This document shows positions 8,667 through 17,603 of a DNA stretch of 50,598 bases, piece after piece. The notes beneath the pieces are model-generated. The model made no database searches, was not told where the DNA came from, and saw only the letters and a program-made list of their open reading frames with translations. Where the stretch lies: NCBI GenBank assembly GCA_002816575.1, contig MUCI01000056.1, positions 1 through 50,598 on the forward strand, in the 5' to 3' direction. Numbering within the stretch: the first letter of the stretch is position 1; every line of letters starts with the position of its first letter. The DNA comes from SAR202 cluster bacterium Casp-Chloro-G2. Its GTDB lineage: Bacteria > Chloroflexota > Dehalococcoidia > Lucifugimonadales > UBA3495. Position numbers and translations under genes: made by a program.

Positions 8667-8764
8667 TTGAATACGACACCAGATAACACGATAATCACGC
8701 GCCACCACAAGAATGGCGAAGGATGATTGGAAGGTATTGGCGTCTGGCGGCGGGGGTGAACCGG

Positions 8765-10285
8765 TCAGGGCGCGTAGATGTCCGTTTGGGGGTAAAAAGC
8801 GTACCAGCCGAACCAGTATGCCTCCCGGCTGGGCAGCCGGTCCAAGGACCGGGCGGCGCCGTCCAGGCTGACCAGAGCGTCGTCCTCAGCCCGCCATTCC
8901 ACGCCATCCTCGTCGGTCACAACCATCATCCGGCCCGGCCCGGTCCGGGCCGGAGTGAACACATGGTTACCCCGGCCGTAGGCCCTAACCCCGCCGCCGG
9001 ACCCAGGCGATAGGACGACCACGTTCTGGCCGCCCAATTCGTCGTTGAGCGCGGTTGGCGAGGCGAATACCGACAGTGGGTACGCCCTGGCTTCATCGCC
9101 GACAACGAGGCCAAAAACCGGTTCTTTGGTTTCCAACTCGGCGCTGCGCAGCGGGACCGGGAACATGGTCGTTGTCTGGTTGCGGTAGGCGAAGTAAGCG
9201 GAGTCGTTCTGGGACTCGGGGGAATAACTTTCTGCCGGATACCTGCCGGTTTCCGCGTTCAAGACGGTGGTGTCCGGGTGTTCCGCCACCCAGTCGGCCC
9301 AAAACGTGAGGGTCATGGGCAGCACCTCCAGTTCCAAGCCGCTGCCGACCAGCGGGCCAACCGCGGGCACGCCCCGAAATTGCTGCCACAGCGTCTCCGT
9401 CTTGCGGTCGTACATCAGTTTGTTGCTGCGGTAGAGGAAGCCGGAGGTGCCGAACTCCACCCTTTCGCCGTTGATCTCCGTGGAATACACGATTCCAGAG
9501 CCGCAGAGGGTTCAATAAGCCAGGGCGAAGGGCACGCCTCCCAGGATGTCGTTGGCCATCTCGTGACGGTTCAAGATGCGTAGTGGATAGGCCCGGTGCT
9601 CGCCGTTGATGGACACTCCGAAGACCCGGTCGCCCGGGAGCAGGTAATCGGCGTCTTCCGCAGAGACCACGGGTGGGTCGCTCAGGTCGGGGATGCCGTC
9701 CTTGGCCACACCTCCCCAAACGATCTCTTCCAGCCGGATATCCGATCTCACGCCGTCATAGATGAAGCCGCCCAGACCGGGGTCCACGATGGCGTATAAC
9801 CGGCCCTTCCATCCGGCGAACCCCGGCGGCGGCCGTACCTGAGGGTTGTTGCCCAGCCACTCGACCCACCACTGCCACTCATTCTGCTCTGGCGGGAAGA
9901 CCATCACGTCTTCCGGCGGCACGTTGTCTTTGAGCCGGGACAGGAAGGAGGTCATGTTGATGATGGCTTCATCGTCGTTCTGAAAGCGGAGGAACTCCAG
10001 CAGCACCGGGATGTAGGTCTGGTTCCCGGAATAAGCCATCTTGCGGGCGACCTTGGCCAGGGGCAGCTCCAGGGAGGCCAGCATCAACCCGGTAGGGTCG
10101 TCGGGCAGTCCGGTCAGGTCCACCTCTCCGGGCATCGGCTCGATGGGTATCACGGCCCCGGGCCCGGATGTGGCCGGGACGGGCGTGCCGCCTCCGCCCG
10201 GCGAACAGGCCGCCACCAAAAGCGCCGCAGCCGTCGCCGCCAGCCAGACTGGCCGCCGATGTTTTGGCTTATGAGACAACCGCAA
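8765..10285 (-). CDS. DUF3179 lipoprotein with in-frame UGA at the CxxC motif (candidate selenoprotein)
   Basis: This is one uninterrupted frame of 506 codons except for a single TGA (plus 9512-9514, codon 258). Upstream the frame reads DRVFGVSINGEHRAYPLRIL, then HEMANDILGGVPFALAY. The UGA comes next, then TLCGSGIVYSTEINGERVEF. DUF3179 proteins have Cys at this point (YCxLCG), so the motif is U/stop-T-L-C. No frameshift is needed, and the protein after the UGA is a perfect DUF3179 C-terminal half (FGTSGFLYRSNKLMYD, DEARAYPLSVF). The start is TTG 10285 after AGAGAGG. The N-terminus is a lipoprotein signal (AALLVAAC), so it should be tethered outside the membrane. DUF3179 has no established function that I know of. 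A SECIS-like hairpin follows the UGA. Alternatives are a nonsense pseudogene or a sequencing error. Confidence 0.85.
9476..9500 (-). promoter_or_regulatory. Candidate SECIS hairpin in the DUF3179 gene
   Basis: After the UGA on the minus strand, UGGAAU pairs perfectly with AUUCCA (6 bp) around a CGUGU loop. A 3-bp outer stem CUC/GAG and a 2-nt bulge lie below. The loop begins 20 nt after the UGA, the same distance as in the FrnE-like gene, and has G in its second position. This fits the bacterial SECIS geometry. Confidence 0.6.
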
Positions 10286-10413
10286 TGGGCCGGACCTCTC
10301 TAAGCGTTCAGCTTTGGGACTGCACCGGGAGGATACGAGTCGTGACGCCGGGCGCCCGATACGTTTGTTCGATGCATGGGGCGGTGAAAGGATGCGCCTG
10401 GTCGGGGGCGGTA

Positions 10414-11592
10414 CTACTGGGACTCGCGGAATAACTCGCGGCCGATGAGCATGCGGCGTATCTCGCTGGTGCCGGCGCCGATCTCGTACAGTTTGGCGTC
10501 CCGCAACAGGCGGCCGGTGGGCGACTCGTTGACGTAGCCGATGCCGCCCAGGGTTTGCACGGCTTGCAGGGCGGTCTGCGTGGCCTGTTCGGCACTGAAG
10601 AGCAGGCAACCGGCGGCGTCTTTGCGGCTGCTCTCGCCCCGGTCGGCAGCCCGGGCCACGGCGTAGACGTAGGACTGGCACGCGGAGATGGCGGTGTACA
10701 TATCGGCCAACTTGGCCTGGACCAACTGGAACTCTCCGATGGGCTGGCCGAATTGTTCGCGTTGGTGGACGTAGGGCAAAACCGCGTCCAAACATGATTG
10801 CATGATGCCCAGTGGGCCGCCGGCCAGCACCAGCCGCTCGAAGTCCAGGCCGCTCATCAGCACCCGGACACCGTGGTCAACCTCGCCCAGCACGTTCTCC
10901 TCGGGCACCTCGCAGTCCTGAAAGACCAACTCGGACGTGCTTGAGCCGCGCATCCCGAGCTTGTTCAGCTTGGGCGACGCCCGGAACCCGGCAAACGCCT
11001 TCTCGACGAGAAAGGCGGTTATGCCGTGGGAGCCGGCCTGGGGGTTGGTCTTGCCGTAGACCACCAGAGTGTCGGCTTCGGGTCCGTTGGTGATCCACAT
11101 CTTGCTGCCGTTCAGAACGTAGCGGCCGCCCTTCTTCTCGGCGCGGAGGGCCATGCTGATCACGTCGGAGCCGGCCTCAGCCTCGCTCATCGCCAGCGCG
11201 CCGACATGCTCCCCGGATATCAACTTGGGCAGATAACGCCGTTTCTGGCCGTCGTTGCCGTTGCGGAAGATCTGGTTGACGCACAGGTTGGAGTGGGCGC
11301 CGTAGCTCAGGCCCACGCTGGCCGACCCGCGGGAAATCTCCTCCATGGCGATGGTGTGGGCCAGATAGCCAAGGCCCGCGCCGCCGTACTCCTCGGAGAC
11401 GGTGATGCCCAAAAGCCCCAACTCGCCCAGCTTGGGCCACAGGTCCCGGGGAAATTGGTCGGTCTGGTCGATCTCCGCGGCTCTGGGTGCGATCTCCTGA
11501 AAGGAGAAACTTCGCACCGTATCCCGGATGATGTCGATGGTCTCACCCAGCGAGTGGTCCAAAGCGCTGTACAGCGGCCGTCGGGATGTCAT
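10414..11592 (-). CDS. Acyl-CoA dehydrogenase, isovaleryl-CoA dehydrogenase type
   Basis: This 392-residue acyl-CoA dehydrogenase forms a C2-C3 double bond in an acyl-CoA and passes electrons to ETF. It shows [31 protein letters not shown] and the C-terminal [33 protein letters not shown] region. Glu252 in [12 protein letters not shown] sits where isovaleryl-CoA dehydrogenases keep their catalytic base, which suggests a branched short-chain acyl-CoA. It lies 26 nt after the PaaK-like ligase gene in the same direction, within an acyl-CoA cluster. The ATG at 11592 has GGAG upstream. Exact substrate is inferred. Confidence 0.94.
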   Translation of the reverse strand: MTSRRPLYSALDHSLGETIDIIRDTVRSFSFQEIAPRAAEIDQTDQFPRDLWPKLGELGLLGITVSEEYGGAGLGYLAHTIAMEEISRGSASVGLSYGAHSNLCVNQIFRNGNDGQKRRYLPKLISGEHVGALAMSEAEAGSDVISMALRAEKKGGRYVLNGSKMWITNGPEADTLVVYGKTNPQAGSHGITAFLVEKAFAGFRASPKLNKLGMRGSSTSELVFQDCEVPEENVLGEVDHGVRVLMSGLDFERLVLAGGPLGIMQSCLDAVLPYVHQREQFGQPIGEFQLVQAKLADMYTAISACQSYVYAVARAADRGESSRKDAAGCLLFSAEQATQTALQAVQTLGGIGYVNESPTGRLLRDAKLYEIGAGTSEIRRMLIGRELFRESQ

Positions 11593-11618
11593 GGGCTCGT
11601 CTCCCTGAGGGCGGGGTT

Positions 11619-13019
11619 TTACGGCGTGCGCCGGTCGATTATACGGCGGGCCTTGAACTGGGTGCGTTCGAACTCGCCGGCCGGTTTCAACTCAACCGCC
11701 ACGCTGACACCGATGGCCCGGCGCAGCTCTCCGGTGAACCGTTCCCGGAGCGGCGCCAACGCCGCAGGATCGAATTCTTGGCCGGCGAACGCGTTGCCCA
11801 GGACCTCGGCTTGGACGGTGAGGCGGTCCATCTGGCCCGGTTCCCGCTCCAATACCAGCCGGAACTCGCCGCCGAACTCGTCCATACCCCGGAGTATGTC
11901 TTCGATGCGCGAGGGAAAAACGTTCTGCCCCCGGACGATGATCATGTCGTCCACCCGCCCGTAGATGCCCGACACCAGGGTGGGATAGGTGCGGCCGCAG
12001 GGGCAGTCCACCATGTCCCAGCGGGCGATGTCCCCCGACCAGTAGCGGATCATGGGCTGGGAGGTGCGTTCGGTGTGCGAGTAGATGGGCACGCCTTCCT
12101 CTCCCATCGGCAGCACCAGCTTGGACTGAGGGTCGACCAACTCGGTGTAGACGATGTCTTGCCACAGATGCATACCGCCTGCCAGGTGGCGGCAGCCCGA
12201 ATTGCTCATCCAGGGCGTCATCTCGGCCATGCTGCCCTGGTCCACGACGTAGCAGCCGAAGGTCTCCTCGATCAGACGGCGGGTGGCTGGGACGCTGGCC
12301 CCCGGCTCCCCGGAGAAGAACATGAACCTAAAGGCGAAGTCCTCTTTGGGGTCCAGCCCCATCTGGCGGGCGGTCTCGGCCAGGTAGAGGGCGTAGGAGG
12401 GCGTGGCGTAGAGCACGGATGGCTTCACCATCGCCGACCACTCGACCGCGCGCTCGGTCTGTCCCGGAGCGCCGCTGCCGAAGGGGAAACAGGCTGCTCC
12501 CAGCCGTTCCGCGCCGACCAACGCGCCCCAACTGCCAACGTAAAGGCTGAAGACAGCGGCCACCATGACCGTGTCGTTGGCACGCAAACCCGCGCCCCAG
12601 AGGATGCGGGCATGGGCCTCCGCGATGCGGTCCCAGTCGTCCTTGCCCACGCCAAACACGGTGGGGCGGCCGGTGGTGCCCGATGTGCCGTGCACCCGGA
12701 AGATATCTTCCGGCGGGATGCAGAGGAACCGGCCGTAGGGCGGGTGGTCCACCTGTTCCTGGCGGATGTTCTCTTTGGTCAGGATGGGCAGTTGGGCGAA
12801 CTCTTCCAGGCTGGCCAGGTTGGCCGGGTCCACGGGCGCGTCCCGGTAGAACTCCTGGTAGAAGCCCGAATTTTGGAAGGCGTAACGCACCTGGGCTTGC
12901 AGCTTGGCCAATATGTGCCGGTCCCGCTCGCCGGGCGGCATGGTCTCCAGGTCGGGCGACCAGTATTCCTGGTCCGGGCTGGGGTGGTAGCTGTCAGGGT
13001 ATTTGGGGGGCCATTCCAT
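11619..13019 (-). CDS. PaaK-like phenylacetate-CoA ligase family protein
   Basis: This 466-residue adenylate-forming enzyme of the phenylacetate-CoA ligase clade would activate a carboxylic acid to its CoA thioester using ATP. Visible motifs are the AMP-binding [25 protein letters not shown], the Cys-containing CPCGRTYP and [25 protein letters not shown] near the hinge; the typical C-terminal PaaK domain follows. It sits between the B12-binding mutase subunit (66 nt upstream) and the acyl-CoA dehydrogenase (26 nt downstream), so it probably feeds acids into this pathway. The acid is unknown; aryl or branched acids are possible. Confidence 0.9.
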   Translation of the reverse strand: MEWPPKYPDSYHPSPDQEYWSPDLETMPPGERDRHILAKLQAQVRYAFQNSGFYQEFYRDAPVDPANLASLEEFAQLPILTKENIRQEQVDHPPYGRFLCIPPEDIFRVHGTSGTTGRPTVFGVGKDDWDRIAEAHARILWGAGLRANDTVMVAAVFSLYVGSWGALVGAERLGAACFPFGSGAPGQTERAVEWSAMVKPSVLYATPSYALYLAETARQMGLDPKEDFAFRFMFFSGEPGASVPATRRLIEETFGCYVVDQGSMAEMTPWMSNSGCRHLAGGMHLWQDIVYTELVDPQSKLVLPMGEEGVPIYSHTERTSQPMIRYWSGDIARWDMVDCPCGRTYPTLVSGIYGRVDDMIIVRGQNVFPSRIEDILRGMDEFGGEFRLVLEREPGQMDRLTVQAEVLGNAFAGQEFDPAALAPLRERFTGELRRAIGVSVAVELKPAGEFERTQFKARRIIDRRTP

Positions 13020-13085
13020 AGGTGCAGTCTCTTGCCCAGGGATGGGTAGCCAAGCCTGGTTTTCTAGTCTTGTTGGGGTACGGGG

Positions 13086-13514
13086 TTATGCCTGTGGCGC
13101 GGACCGGCCCCGGCTCACCTGTTGGATGATGAAATCGGTCATGCTGGTGGTATAGCTGCCAACCGGGAAGACTCCTTGAACGCCCATCTTTTCCAACGGT
13201 TCCACGTCGTCTTCCGGGATGGTGCCGCCGACCATCAGCAGAACGTCGCCGGCGATGCCTCTTTCTTTGAGGGCGTTGATCAGCCGGGGTATCAGACGCA
13301 TGTGCGCCCCGGAGAGGATGCTGATGCCCACGACGTCCACGTCTTCTTGCAGGGCGGTCTGGGCTACCTGGTCCGGCGTGACCCGCATGCCCATGTAGAC
13401 CACCTCCATCCCGGCGTCCCGCATGGCCCTGGCGATGACCTTGATGCCCCGGTCATGTCCGTCCAAGCCCAACTTGGCCAAGAGGACTTTTATGTTGGCG
13501 GTCTGAGAGACCAA
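13086..13514 (-). CDS. Cobalamin-binding small subunit of an acyl-CoA mutase
   Basis: This 142-residue protein is the C-terminal B12-binding domain of methylmalonyl-CoA mutase as a separate subunit. It has [10 protein letters not shown] (His20 is the expected lower axial cobalt ligand), SILSGAH and VGGTIPEDD. The start is TTG 13514, only 3 nt after the stop of the upstream YgiT-like gene, so translation is likely coupled. Together with the large subunit at 13772-15391 it should make the active coenzyme B12-dependent mutase. Split mutases of this kind are known for methylmalonyl-, isobutyryl- and hydroxyisobutyryl-CoA; which one applies is not decided here. Confidence 0.93.
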   Translation of the reverse strand: MVSQTANIKVLLAKLGLDGHDRGIKVIARAMRDAGMEVVYMGMRVTPDQVAQTALQEDVDVVGISILSGAHMRLIPRLINALKERGIAGDVLLMVGGTIPEDDVEPLEKMGVQGVFPVGSYTTSMTDFIIQQVSRGRSAPQA

Positions 13515-13517
13515 GGC

Positions 13518-13769
13518 TCAGGCAGCTTCCCGGTCAGAGTAGGAGACGATAGAGACCTCGGTCTGAAGGGCTTTCAGCCGGGTCAGCAGAGTTGTGAGTT
13601 GATCGGTGACCTTGCCGGACACAAATGGTTCATGGCAGCTACGGCAACTCTCGGCCGGAACATCTTTAACCACGACCACCGTGCCTTCGAAAACGAAGGG
13701 CACTGCGGAAACGCCGTCTTTCAGCCGTCCACCGCACAATAGGCAGGTTTTAAGATCTTCTGATACCAA
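13518..13769 (-). CDS. YgiT-type CxxC zinc-finger small protein
   Basis: This 83-residue protein has two CxxC pairs (TCLLCGGRL and SCRSCHEPF), as in YgiT/MqsA N-terminal zinc domains. It lacks the helix-turn-helix half of MqsA, and no toxin gene is adjacent. The start is TTG 13769, 2 nt after the mutase large-subunit stop; a purine-rich AGGGGTG lies about ten bases upstream. It lies inside the mutase operon, between large and B12 subunits, so it may be a mutase accessory or regulatory factor rather than an antitoxin. That role is inference. Confidence 0.8.
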   Translation of the reverse strand: MVSEDLKTCLLCGGRLKDGVSAVPFVFEGTVVVVKDVPAESCRSCHEPFVSGKVTDQLTTLLTRLKALQTEVSIVSYSDREAA

Positions 13770-13771
13770 GT

Positions 13772-15391
13772 CTAAAACACCCCTGGGTCCACGTACTCGC
13801 CGTAGACTTCGCGCAAAGTATCGAGGATCTCGCCCTCGGTGGCCAGGGCGGTAACCGCCTCCAGCACCGGCGGCATCAGGTTCTTGTCGTCGTGGGCGGA
13901 CTGCTTCAACGAAGCGAGGGCAGACTTAACGTCGGCGGCGCTGCGACCCCCCTTGGTCTCGGCCAGCCGGCCCTTCTGCCATTCCTCTTCTTCTGGGTCG
14001 AACTGGAACAGTTCCAGTTTCTGTTGGTTCTCCGATCGGTACTGGTTCAGGCCCACGACTACCTGAGCGCCGCTCTCGATTCTGAGTTGGTATTCGTAGG
14101 CCGATCGGGCGATCTCCATCTCGATGTACCCGGTGTCGATGGCCTGGAGCATGCCGTCCTTGAGCGAGCCGTTGCCCATCTCTTTTATCTTGTTGATGTA
14201 GACCCAGGCCCCCTCCTCCATGTTGTCGGTCAGGCTTTCCACGAAATACGACCCGCCCAGGGGGTCCACCGTCCCGGCCACTCCCGACTCGTGGGCCAGG
14301 ATCAACTGAGTGGCCAGGGACATGCGCATGGCTTCCTCTGATGGGATGTCGAAGGCTTCATCGAAACCGCTGACGTGGAGCGATTGGGTGCCGCCCAAGA
14401 CCGCGGCCAACGCCTGCAAAGTGCCGCGGGCGATGTTGTTCTGCGGGTCCTGCCGCATCAGGGTGGAGCCAAGGGTCTGGGTGTGGAACCGCAGCCGCAT
14501 GGACTCGGGCTGTTGGGCCTGGTACCGGTGCTTCATGATGCGCGCCCACATGCGCCGCGCCGCCCGGTATTTGGCCACCTCTTCGAATACGTCGTTGTGG
14601 CAGCCGAAGAAGAACGACAGCCGGGGGGCGAAGCTGTCCACCGGCAGTCCCCGTTCCAAGGCCGATTCCACATAGGCCATGCCCTGGGCGATGGTGAAGG
14701 CCAACTCCTGCACGGCGTCGGATCCGCTCTCGCGGATGTGGTAGCCGGAGATGGAGATGGTGTACCAGTTGGGCACGTGGTTGGTGCAGAATTCCACGAT
14801 GTCGGTGGTCAGCTTCAGGGAAGGACCCGGCCCCAGAGCAAAGGTCTTTTGGCCGTGGAACTCTTTCAACGAGTCGTTCTGGACGGTGCCCCGAAGCGCG
14901 CCCCAGTCCACCCCCCGTTTCTGGGCCACTGACAGGAACATGCCCATCAGCACGATGGCGGGGTGGTTGATGGTCAGGGACACGCTGACTTTGTCCAATG
15001 GTATGTCCAAGAACAGGTCGTCAATGTCGCGGACCGAGTCGATTGCCACGCCCAGCCGCCCAACTTCTCCCTCGGCAAGTTCGTGGTCCGAGTCGTAGCC
15101 GGTCAGAGTGGGGTGGTCGAAGTCGGTGCTGATGCCGTTCTGGCCGTGTTCCAGCAGGAACCGGTAGCGTTCGTTGGTGGCCTGCGCCGTCCCGAAGCCG
15201 GCGATCTGACGCCGGGTCCACAGCCGCCCTTGGTACATGTTGGGATAGGGCCCGCGGGTGAATGGGAATTCGCCGGGCTGGCCCAGGTCGCGGGCGAAGT
15301 CGTTTCCGGCGATGTCGGCCGGCGTGTACACGGGCTTCACCTCCAGCCCCGACAGACTGCGGTTCGGTTGTACCTCTGATTGGTCGGCCAT
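13772..15391 (-). CDS. Methylmalonyl-CoA mutase family large subunit
   Basis: This 539-residue catalytic TIM-barrel subunit of a coenzyme B12-dependent acyl-CoA mutase lacks the fused B12 domain, which is encoded at 13086-13514. Conserved parts include FTRGPYPNMYQGRLWTRRQ, GYDSDHELAEGEVGRLGVAI, PLDKVSVSLTIN, WYTISISGYHIRE, LRFHTQTLGSTLMRQDPQNN and the GTVDPLGGSYFVE loop. An open extension to 15529 has no family similarity; ATG 15391 (MADQSEV) is the sensible start, though its ribosome binding site is weak. Carbon-skeleton rearrangement is certain by family; the specific acyl-CoA is not. Confidence 0.93.
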   Translation of the reverse strand: MADQSEVQPNRSLSGLEVKPVYTPADIAGNDFARDLGQPGEFPFTRGPYPNMYQGRLWTRRQIAGFGTAQATNERYRFLLEHGQNGISTDFDHPTLTGYDSDHELAEGEVGRLGVAIDSVRDIDDLFLDIPLDKVSVSLTINHPAIVLMGMFLSVAQKRGVDWGALRGTVQNDSLKEFHGQKTFALGPGPSLKLTTDIVEFCTNHVPNWYTISISGYHIRESGSDAVQELAFTIAQGMAYVESALERGLPVDSFAPRLSFFFGCHNDVFEEVAKYRAARRMWARIMKHRYQAQQPESMRLRFHTQTLGSTLMRQDPQNNIARGTLQALAAVLGGTQSLHVSGFDEAFDIPSEEAMRMSLATQLILAHESGVAGTVDPLGGSYFVESLTDNMEEGAWVYINKIKEMGNGSLKDGMLQAIDTGYIEMEIARSAYEYQLRIESGAQVVVGLNQYRSENQQKLELFQFDPEEEEWQKGRLAETKGGRSAADVKSALASLKQSAHDDKNLMPPVLEAVTALATEGEILDTLREVYGEYVDPGVF

Positions 15392-15458
15392 CGTATCTAT
15401 CCATTGCGCAGGGGTCCCGGTTGACGGAGACCCCTGCAGTGTTGCTCGATTGCTGGCT

Positions 15459-16337
15459 TTACCCGATGCGGACGTACTTGTCCACGCTCTTCCCGGCGCC
15501 CAGGGACAGGTACAGGTCGCCGTGGGCATCGACCCAAGAACCGTGGGCCGAGATGCACTCGAACCGCTCCAGCACCTTGCCGTCGCCGTCCAGCACGCTC
15601 ATCTGGGCCGGGTGGGTGTCGTCGGGCCGCTCGCTGGTGTAGAAGATGCCCTCGCTGTCTTGAGAGATGTCCAGGGGACGCTGCATGTCGGTCCACATGG
15701 TCACATACTCACCGTCGGGAGAGAACACCTGCACCCGGCTGTTCTCACGGTCGCAGAGATATATCTGCCCGTCCTGGCCCACGATCAGGCTGTGGGGCAG
15801 GTGGAACTGGTTGGGGCCGCCCTTGCCCGGCTCGCCCCAGGATGAGATCAGGTCGCCGGCCGCCGAGAACCGGTGGACTCGGGCGTTGCGGTAGCCGTCG
15901 GATATATAAAGGTCGCCGTTGGGGGCGGGGACCATCTCGGTCACGTAGTTGAACGGGCCTGCCGACCTGGGGCAAACATCGCCGGCCTTCTCGCAGCCGG
16001 TGTCCGAGTACTCGCCCTTGGTGCCGATGGACAGCATGGGTTTGCCGTCCAGGGTGGTCTTCATGGCGATGGAGCCTTCGCGGTCGGTGAGGTAGGCGAT
16101 ATCGTCCTGGATGAAGATGCCATGGGGGTCGTCGAACATCCCGTCACCCCAAGAACTCAGGAAGTTGCCCTCCCGGTCAAAGACCAACACCGGTGGGTTG
16201 GTGCGCTGGAAGACGTAGACCCGGTCCTGGGAGTCGGTGGCCACTGCGCTTGCGGTGCCCATCGCCTGGCCCGCGGGCATCTTTGCCCAGTTGGGGATGT
16301 ATTCATAGGTGTATTTGCCGCTTCCTACCTTGGCCAT
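15459..16337 (-). CDS. NHL-repeat beta-propeller protein
   Basis: This 292-residue protein of NHL/6-bladed propeller repeats resembles peptidylglycine alpha-amidating lyase-type propellers (DSQDRVYVFQRTNPPVLVFD, DDPHGIFI, FHLPHSLIVGQDGQIYLCDR). No signal peptide is seen, so it is probably cytosolic. ATG 16337 follows a strong AGGAGGG. It is the first gene of the minus-strand acyl-CoA cluster, 67 nt ahead of the mutase. In this setting a lactonase-like or structural role is possible; no catalytic residues can be asserted. Confidence 0.85.
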   Translation of the reverse strand: MAKVGSGKYTYEYIPNWAKMPAGQAMGTASAVATDSQDRVYVFQRTNPPVLVFDREGNFLSSWGDGMFDDPHGIFIQDDIAYLTDREGSIAMKTTLDGKPMLSIGTKGEYSDTGCEKAGDVCPRSAGPFNYVTEMVPAPNGDLYISDGYRNARVHRFSAAGDLISSWGEPGKGGPNQFHLPHSLIVGQDGQIYLCDRENSRVQVFSPDGEYVTMWTDMQRPLDISQDSEGIFYTSERPDDTHPAQMSVLDGDGKVLERFECISAHGSWVDAHGDLYLSLGAGKSVDKYVRIG

Positions 16338-16528
16338 GGTGGGTTCCCTCCTGCCAACGAAAATGAAATTTCTGTACCGCGGCTCCGGGCGGGCATGGGC
16401 GCACGCCTGGCAACCGTCACAATACTACCACAGGCAGGGCTGGCCCCAATACCGGGCGCTTGAATTTGTGCTGTCCGGCCACATAATCTAAACTGGCCGG
16501 AGGACTTGGCCAGTTGTTGGAGGTTTCC

Positions 16529-17380
16529 ATGCCCGGACTAGAAGGAAAAATAGCTTTGATCACCGGCGCCGGCGGCATGCGCGGCGTGGGCCGGGCCACG
16601 GTTATGAAACTGGCCGGGCAGGGGGCGGATATCGCCCTTTCCGACGTGCATCGGGAGGTATCTGACCTGCCGCCCGCTGAGGTCAGGAACGAATGGGGCG
16701 GCATCGACACCGTGTCCCAAGAGGTCCAAGCCCTGGGCCGGAGCGCTCTGCCGATCTACTGCGACCTTTCCGACCCCGACCAGATCGAGCGGATGGTGGA
16801 ACAGACCATCGCCAAGTTCGGCCGGATCGACATCCTGGTCAACAACGCCCGGGCCATCATCGGCAAGGACAAGGTGCCGGTAACCGAGCTGGACAAAGAG
16901 GTCTGGGACCACTTTCTGTCCATCAACACCACCGCCGTGTTTCTGGCCACCAAGTTCGTGGCCCGGCACATGATCGACGCGGGCAACGGCGGCCGCATCA
17001 TCAACATCGCTTCCAATGCCGGCAAGCAGGCCAGCGCCAATGGGGCCGCCTACTCGGCATCAAAGTTCGCCGTCATCGGGTTGACCCAAGCCACGGCCAT
17101 GGACCTGGCGCCCTATAACATCACCGCCAACTCGGTCTGCCCCGGCCCGATCAACACCGACCGCATGAGTTACTGGGAGCGGGACCAGGCTGCTGAAAGG
17201 GGCATCACACAGGAGGAATTCCGCAGTCAGATCGTGGAGAATTCCGGCCAAAACACCCCGCTTGGCCGCATCGCCGAAGCTCAAGACGTGGCCAACATGG
17301 TGGCCTTCCTGGCGGGCGAGGACGCCTCGTTCATCACCGGCCAGGCCTACAACGTGAACGGCGGCCAACTCTTCCATTAG
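16529..17380 (+). CDS. SDR family NAD(P)-dependent oxidoreductase
   Basis: This 283-residue classical SDR has the Rossmann motif TGAGGMRGVG (slightly expanded), LVNNARA, catalytic Ser in NIASNAG, YSASK, and the C-terminal FITGQAYNVNGG. ATG 16529 has GGAGG five bases upstream; the frame start at 16514 would place the ribosome binding site inside the gene. It is divergent from the NHL gene across 191 nt. Substrate unknown. An insertion after the second strand (VSDLPPAEVRNEWGGID) resembles hydroxyacyl- or sugar-type SDRs but is not diagnostic. Confidence 0.92.
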   Translation: MPGLEGKIALITGAGGMRGVGRATVMKLAGQGADIALSDVHREVSDLPPAEVRNEWGGIDTVSQEVQALGRSALPIYCDLSDPDQIERMVEQTIAKFGRIDILVNNARAIIGKDKVPVTELDKEVWDHFLSINTTAVFLATKFVARHMIDAGNGGRIINIASNAGKQASANGAAYSASKFAVIGLTQATAMDLAPYNITANSVCPGPINTDRMSYWERDQAAERGITQEEFRSQIVENSGQNTPLGRIAEAQDVANMVAFLAGEDASFITGQAYNVNGGQLFH

Positions 17381-17603
17381 GCCGGGTCATTATTACTAAC
17401 CGCGACTCCGAATCGATCGTTTCCAGCGCCAAGGCCTGCTGGGTCGAGGCCGCCGATGCCCGCAAGAGAGGCTCGGCCTGCATCGGCGCGGGTAAACCGT
17501 CAGCCTGATTCGATACAAGCGGTTGCTGAAACGCGACCAAAATTAAACTAATGGGATACCGGACCGTAACGGCCGCGGGACCCAAGAATACACTTAGGAG
17601 ACT

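Noticed and set aside
8765-10285. UGA reassigned genome-wide (codes 4 or 25) to explain in-frame UGA
   Set aside because: UGA ends several intact genes here, such as the YgiT-like, ligA and TPR genes, and no other gene in the window has internal UGA.
9512-10795. A separate 427-residue gene ending at 9512 and another gene at 8765-9490
   Set aside because: Both are halves of one DUF3179 protein in the same frame; the upstream extension beyond 10285 overlaps the acyl-CoA dehydrogenase and is not protein-like.
11586-13049. 487-codon plus-strand frame opposite the PaaK-like ligase
   Set aside because: Antisense shadow; the minus-strand protein has clear adenylate-forming motifs and the plus frame has none.
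13518-13769. Toxin-antitoxin module
   Set aside because: No MqsR-like or other toxin gene is adjacent and the antitoxin DNA-binding half is missing.
15392-15458. Cobalamin riboswitch before the mutase
   Set aside because: The gap is only 67 nt and shows no B12-box-like sequence or extended structure.
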